DNA of 9,104 nt, from NCBI GenBank assembly GCA_900318545.1, contig ONLC01000169.1:1-9104 (forward strand), written 5' to 3'. Made by a program: the position numbers and the translations under genes. This stretch comes from an uncultured Eubacteriales bacterium. GTDB taxonomy: Bacteria; Bacillota; Clostridia; Oscillospirales; Ruminococcaceae. Below are positions 5,793 to 9,104 of this stretch, piece after piece. The notes below the pieces were generated by a model. The model had not been told where the DNA came from, did no database searches, and saw nothing but the letters and a program-made list of their open reading frames with translations. How positions within the stretch are numbered: the stretch's first letter is position 1; every line of letters begins with the position of its first letter.

Positions 5793-7460
5793 ATGGAAGA
5801 TAATGAGAAGAAGGAAAAGGTCTCAAGGCCCGGCTCGGAGCTCCTCAATGACGTTATAAATGACGAGAAAAAGGAGAAGGAGTCTGAGAAGAGCGAGACC
5901 TCTGAGAATAAAAAGGAAAAGAAGCCCAAGGAGAAAAAGGGCACAGCCAAGAAGCTGAAGCACGGCACAATGGCAACGGTGCTCACCTGTGTGTTTGTGG
6001 CACTGGTGGTGCTTGTGAATGTGGTCACTACAATGATCTTTGACAGGTATCCGATAAATATTGACCTTACCTCGCAGAAGATATACTCGGTGACTGACAA
6101 GACAGAGAAGTATGTGAAAGGCCTTGACAAAGACGTTCTTATAACAGTTTTTGCTGACGAGGAGGTCTTTGAGGCTTACAACTCGTACACAAAGCAGGCT
6201 TCGGAGCTTATAAAGAATTACGCCAAAATGAACAAGCATATCACCTACAGATATGCGGATATAGACTCAAACCCCGAGATCGCAAGAGATTATGAGGAGA
6301 CCCCTCAGAGCTTTGATATCTACTTTGAGACCGAGGGCGAGGCTGACGGAAAGAAGATCAAAAGAACCAAGAGGGTAGGCATGGTTGACCTTGTTACCTT
6401 CAAGGACGAATTTCTTTCACAGCTTTCCGAAACAGGCTACAGCATTGATATGCTTGCAAAGCAGTACGGAGACCTGAATGTCCTCTACTATTACGGTGAG
6501 GCTGTTGAGTCCTCAAATGCAGAGCAGGCCTTTACCTCGGCACTGATGACAGTTACTGACCCGAACCCTGTTTACGTTACGTTTGTGACCGGCTCAAACG
6601 AGCTTGTGCCCCTTTCGTATTTTCAGGAGCTCCTGTCGGCAAACGGCTACAATGTGAACTCCATAGACATAACAACCGAGGATATTCCCGACGAGACAGA
6701 CGTTATCGTTCTGCCCGCGCCGAAGGCTGACTACACAGAGGAAGATGTGCAGAAGCTCAGTGACTTCCTCAACAACGGAGGAAACCTCGGCAAGCAGATG
6801 ATCTATGTAGGTGCTTACGGTCAGGACGAGACACCGAACCTTGATGAGTTCTTAGCTGAGTACGGCATAGAGATCGGAGAGGGCGTTATCTGCGAGAAGG
6901 ACGCTGCAAGATACTACAACGAGCAGTGGACAACTATCGTTGACAATGTGAGCGAGGACTTCACTCAGGACGTTCACACCGATTCGCCGAAGATCATCAC
7001 CAGCTATACAAGACCTGTAAAGGTGCTCTTTGATGAGCAGGGCATGGTAGCCTGCAAGGCATATCTTAGCTCTACATCGTCAGCGTTTACCATATCGGCA
7101 CAGCAGGAGACCCTTGAAAAGGGCACTCAGAACTATGCGGTAATGGGCTCCAAGGCAAAGTTCACAGACGATAATGATACAGTCTACTCTAACATTTTTG
7201 CACTGGGCTCACCGTATCTGCTTTATGATATGTATCTGCAGTCAGACAGATATCAGAACGCAGAGTACATCATCAGCGTTCTCAACGGCATGACAGGCAA
7301 GACCACTATTGAGGGTCTGACTATACAGCCCAAGACCATCACAGGAGAGGTATTTGAGATCAACGAGAGCCAGAAGTCAAGACTTAAATGGACATTCTGC
7401 CTTATTGTGCCTGTGTGCGTACTGGTGATAGGCATAGTTGTTTGGATAAGAGTATTATAG
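5793..7460 (+). CDS. GldG family / ABC_transp_aux-like membrane-anchored protein
   Basis: The 555-residue protein has a Lys/Glu-rich cytoplasmic tail (1-58), a first membrane helix (about 61-83), a large extracytoplasmic part, and a C-terminal helix (about 533-552) ending WIRVL. Right after helix 1 comes RYPINIDLTSQKIYSVTD (85-102), the DLTxxKxYSLT hallmark of GldG-like proteins. Later come EQAFTSALMTV (244-254), VYVTFVTGSNE (260-270; the family often has GHGE here) and DVIVLPAPKADYTEEDV (303-319), followed by a GG turn, all in the order expected for an ABC_transp_aux domain. The domain is related to periplasmic ligand- or sugar-binding folds, but the ligand is unknown. It lies 36 nt after the permease with an excellent ribosome binding site and probably acts as the extracellular partner of the ABC complex. 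The functional role is an inference from context. Confidence 0.88.
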   Translation: MEDNEKKEKVSRPGSELLNDVINDEKKEKESEKSETSENKKEKKPKEKKGTAKKLKHGTMATVLTCVFVALVVLVNVVTTMIFDRYPINIDLTSQKIYSVTDKTEKYVKGLDKDVLITVFADEEVFEAYNSYTKQASELIKNYAKMNKHITYRYADIDSNPEIARDYEETPQSFDIYFETEGEADGKKIKRTKRVGMVDLVTFKDEFLSQLSETGYSIDMLAKQYGDLNVLYYYGEAVESSNAEQAFTSALMTVTDPNPVYVTFVTGSNELVPLSYFQELLSANGYNVNSIDITTEDIPDETDVIVLPAPKADYTEEDVQKLSDFLNNGGNLGKQMIYVGAYGQDETPNLDEFLAEYGIEIGEGVICEKDAARYYNEQWTTIVDNVSEDFTQDVHTDSPKIITSYTRPVKVLFDEQGMVACKAYLSSTSSAFTISAQQETLEKGTQNYAVMGSKAKFTDDNDTVYSNIFALGSPYLLYDMYLQSDRYQNAEYIISVLNGMTGKTTIEGLTIQPKTITGEVFEINESQKSRLKWTFCLIVPVCVLVIGIVVWIRVL

Positions 7461-8938
7461 TCTGCGGAGTGTGTGCGGCCTGCCTTGGAGGTGTGGCACT
7501 GTTCCTCTCGAAGACTGCCCCTGCCGACAAGGCGGACAGCTCTTCCGCTTCGCAGTCCTCAAAGGCTGAGAAGGAGCCCGACGAGAGCGTTGTTATACTC
7601 TCACGTGAGGCATCGGACATAATCTCTGTGGAGGTTAAGAACGAAAACGGAGAGTTCACAGTCGAGAAGCCTGCCTCGGGAAAGACAAACTGGGTCATTG
7701 AAGACCTTGTGTCGGTCTCGCAGGACTATACGGCTGAGCAGTCTATGGTGAATAACCTCGGAGGCTTTGAGGCTAAGAAAACTGCCGAGGAGAACGCCTC
7801 CGATATGGGTAAGTACGGTCTTGATGAGCCTAAGGTGACGGTTCTTGTCACCTACTCGGACGGGGAGACCAAAACACTCAGCATAGGCGATGAAGCTCCC
7901 GATACACGCTACGTTTACGCAAGGGTAGACGATGAAAGCACCGTTTATATGCTCTACCAGAGAAAGCTCAGCTACTACACGGGCAAGGTTACTGATTATG
8001 TGAACCTGACCCTCATTGACAAGCCCTCAGACGACGCATGGCCTGCATACGGGGAGCTCAGAGTGGCAAGAAAAGACCTCGATTACGAAATGGCATTCGA
8101 GAACAGCACCGATGACACAATGGGCGGTATCTCAGGTCAGGTAATGACCGAGCCTATTTTCTCGTACCTGAATATCACAAACTCTACCGATACCACTCAC
8201 GGAATGTGGGGACTGACGGCGGCTTCCTGCGAGGTGCTTGAGCCTACAGAGGAACAGCTCTCCGAATACGGCATAGCTGACCCGTACTGCGAGGTAACTC
8301 TCAAGGGCGACGGCTATGACTATGACCTGAAAATAGGAAACGCAGTCTATGAAAAGGACAGCGATGGCAATGACACTGACATGGTAAGCTCGTACTTCTG
8401 CTATATCACAGGTGTCAGCGGAAGAAACTGTATCTACAATATCTCCGCAGCCAGCCTGCCCTGGGCATCTATCAAGGCTGAGGACGTTACCTCAAGCCTG
8501 ATGACCTCAAACTACATCTATGATCTGAACTCGGTAGATATAAAGACTACAGAGCAGGATCTGAGCTTTGAGGTACAGAGCTCGGGCTCAACCTTTGAGA
8601 TGACAGACAAGAACGATACTCCCGAGGTCGAGAAGGTAACTGTTGACGGAAAGGAGCTTGATGTTGAGAACTTCAAGGCGTTCTATCTTTACCTTATGGG
8701 CTGCCCCACAGATGAGATCTGCTTTGAAGAGCCCGCAGGCGAGAGTGTGCTCACTATCACGATGAACAAGAAGTCGGGCGGTGAGGACATAATGGAATTC
8801 TACAAGGATTCCTCCAGACGATATATCGTGAAGCTCAACGGTGTGCCTTCATTCAGGATACCGAGCGGCTGGTATGATGTATGCATCAGCAATATCGAGG
8901 CTGTTCTCTCGGATAAGGAGATAGAGGACACATATTAA
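7442..8938 (+). CDS. DUF4340-type membrane-anchored protein, two repeats
   Basis: With a TTG start at 7442 the product is 498 residues: MDKS, one hydrophobic anchor (about 5-22), a Ser/Ala/Lys-rich linker, then an extracytoplasmic region. Two DUF4340-like units are visible: KYGLDEPKVTVLVTYSDGET (124-143) with IGDEAP and STVYML, and EYGIADPYCEVTLKGDGYDY (275-294) with IGNAVY and NCIYNI. No good lipobox precedes a cysteine, so a membrane anchor is preferred to a lipoprotein. Start: ATG 7388 is the only in-frame ATG at the 5' end, but it overlaps the GldG-like gene by 73 nt, lacks a Shine-Dalgarno and adds an atypical Cys/Arg-rich leader; TTG 7442 has a weak AGG 9 nt upstream and a normal N-terminus. 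DUF4340 genes regularly follow gldG-like genes, so it is probably a subunit of the same complex. Molecular function is unknown. Confidence 0.85.
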   Translation: MDKSIIVCGVCAACLGGVALFLSKTAPADKADSSSASQSSKAEKEPDESVVILSREASDIISVEVKNENGEFTVEKPASGKTNWVIEDLVSVSQDYTAEQSMVNNLGGFEAKKTAEENASDMGKYGLDEPKVTVLVTYSDGETKTLSIGDEAPDTRYVYARVDDESTVYMLYQRKLSYYTGKVTDYVNLTLIDKPSDDAWPAYGELRVARKDLDYEMAFENSTDDTMGGISGQVMTEPIFSYLNITNSTDTTHGMWGLTAASCEVLEPTEEQLSEYGIADPYCEVTLKGDGYDYDLKIGNAVYEKDSDGNDTDMVSSYFCYITGVSGRNCIYNISAASLPWASIKAEDVTSSLMTSNYIYDLNSVDIKTTEQDLSFEVQSSGSTFEMTDKNDTPEVEKVTVDGKELDVENFKAFYLYLMGCPTDEICFEEPAGESVLTITMNKKSGGEDIMEFYKDSSRRYIVKLNGVPSFRIPSGWYDVCISNIEAVLSDKEIEDTY

Positions 8939-9104
8939 GGCAACACCGCTCGACCCGCGGCTAACGCCTCTGCACATCATCTGCTTGCCAGCTTTCCGTC
9001 ATATCACCCAAATTCTCCTTGACTTGCGTCAGCAAGCCTGCGTCGAATTTAGGCAATCTGACGAAAATCTGGACGGCGCATCTGATGCACAGAGGTCGTG
9101 CGGT
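8939..9104. mobile_element. MITE-like palindromic element, right end cut by the window edge
   Basis: The termini mirror each other: ACCGCTCGACC (8945-8955) and GGTCGTGCGGT (9094-9104) are inverted with one mismatch. Further paired blocks in nested order are CCTCTG/CAGAGG (8967/9090), CATCA/TGATG (8975/9083), CCAG/CTGG (8988/9069), CGTCA/TGACG (8997/9059), AAATTC/GAATTT (9010/9045) and an apical CTTGC-GTCA-GCAAG (9023-9036). The whole stretch could fold into one long imperfect hairpin. The left arm carries about 11-13 extra bases around CCGCGG (8955-8960). If the ends are symmetrical, the left GGCAAC (8939-8944) predicts a GTTGCC just past the window. There is no transposase or credible ORF inside, so it would be non-autonomous. 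It may also act as a transcription barrier after the operon. Confidence 0.7.

Noticed and set aside
5654..6239. Overlapping minus-strand frames of 138 and 158 codons opposite the GldG-like gene
   Set aside because: Their Leu/Ser/Phe-rich runs are the complement of the Lys/Glu-rich tail on the + strand; this is a composition artefact.
7442..7510. Lipoprotein signal peptide on the DUF4340-type protein
   Set aside because: Cysteines are present in the hydrophobic segment, but the residues before them do not fit a lipobox, so a simple membrane anchor is the better reading.
8939..9104. tRNA gene or attachment site after the operon
   Set aside because: The pairing is one long nested palindrome rather than a cloverleaf, and no T-loop consensus (GGTTCGAATCC type) or integrase gene is present.

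Overview
The window reads as chromosomal DNA of a low-to-moderate GC, Gram-positive anaerobe of the Clostridia, most likely a Ruminococcus-like member of the Oscillospiraceae. This is an inference from the gene order nrnA-truB-ribF, the strong AGGAGG-type ribosome binding sites, the frequent AGA/AGG and ATA codons, and a GldA/permease/GldG/DUF4340 gene set that I associate with gut Clostridia. No rRNA or other marker gene is present to fix the species. All genes are on the + strand.

Region 1 (1-2235) is a compact housekeeping operon tail: the 3' end of a DHH/DHHA1 phosphoesterase (NrnA type), truB (tRNA pseudouridine-55 synthase) and ribF (riboflavin kinase/FAD synthetase). The first two overlap by 14 nt, and ribF begins at or just after the truB stop. 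In Firmicutes these genes usually follow rbfA in the nusA-infB operon.

Region 2 (2236-2539) has no gene. It holds a probable intrinsic terminator for the ribF operon, then a dense run of short-loop inverted repeats, then an A/T-rich leader with a repeated motif in front of gltX. The hairpin cluster looks like a structured, possibly dispersed, repeat element.

Region 3 (2540-3985) is gltX, a complete zinc-site-containing glutamyl-tRNA synthetase.

Region 4 (4081-8938) is a four-gene operon: a GldA-like ABC ATPase, a six-helix ABC-2 permease, a membrane-anchored GldG/ABC_transp_aux-like protein with a highly charged N-terminal tail, and a membrane-anchored protein with two DUF4340-like repeats. 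It is preceded by a candidate promoter with a dyad overlapping the -35, and by a small hairpin between a G-rich Shine-Dalgarno sequence and the first start codon. The genes are tightly coupled, with overlaps at two of the three junctions. The ATPase and permease should form the membrane complex, and the last two proteins are probable extracytoplasmic partners. The substrate is unknown. Homologues of the first three serve gliding motility in Bacteroidetes, a role not expected here.

Region 5 (8939-9104) begins directly after the last stop codon and is a nearly full-length imperfect palindrome with matching termini: a MITE-like or large palindromic repeat whose right end reaches the window edge.
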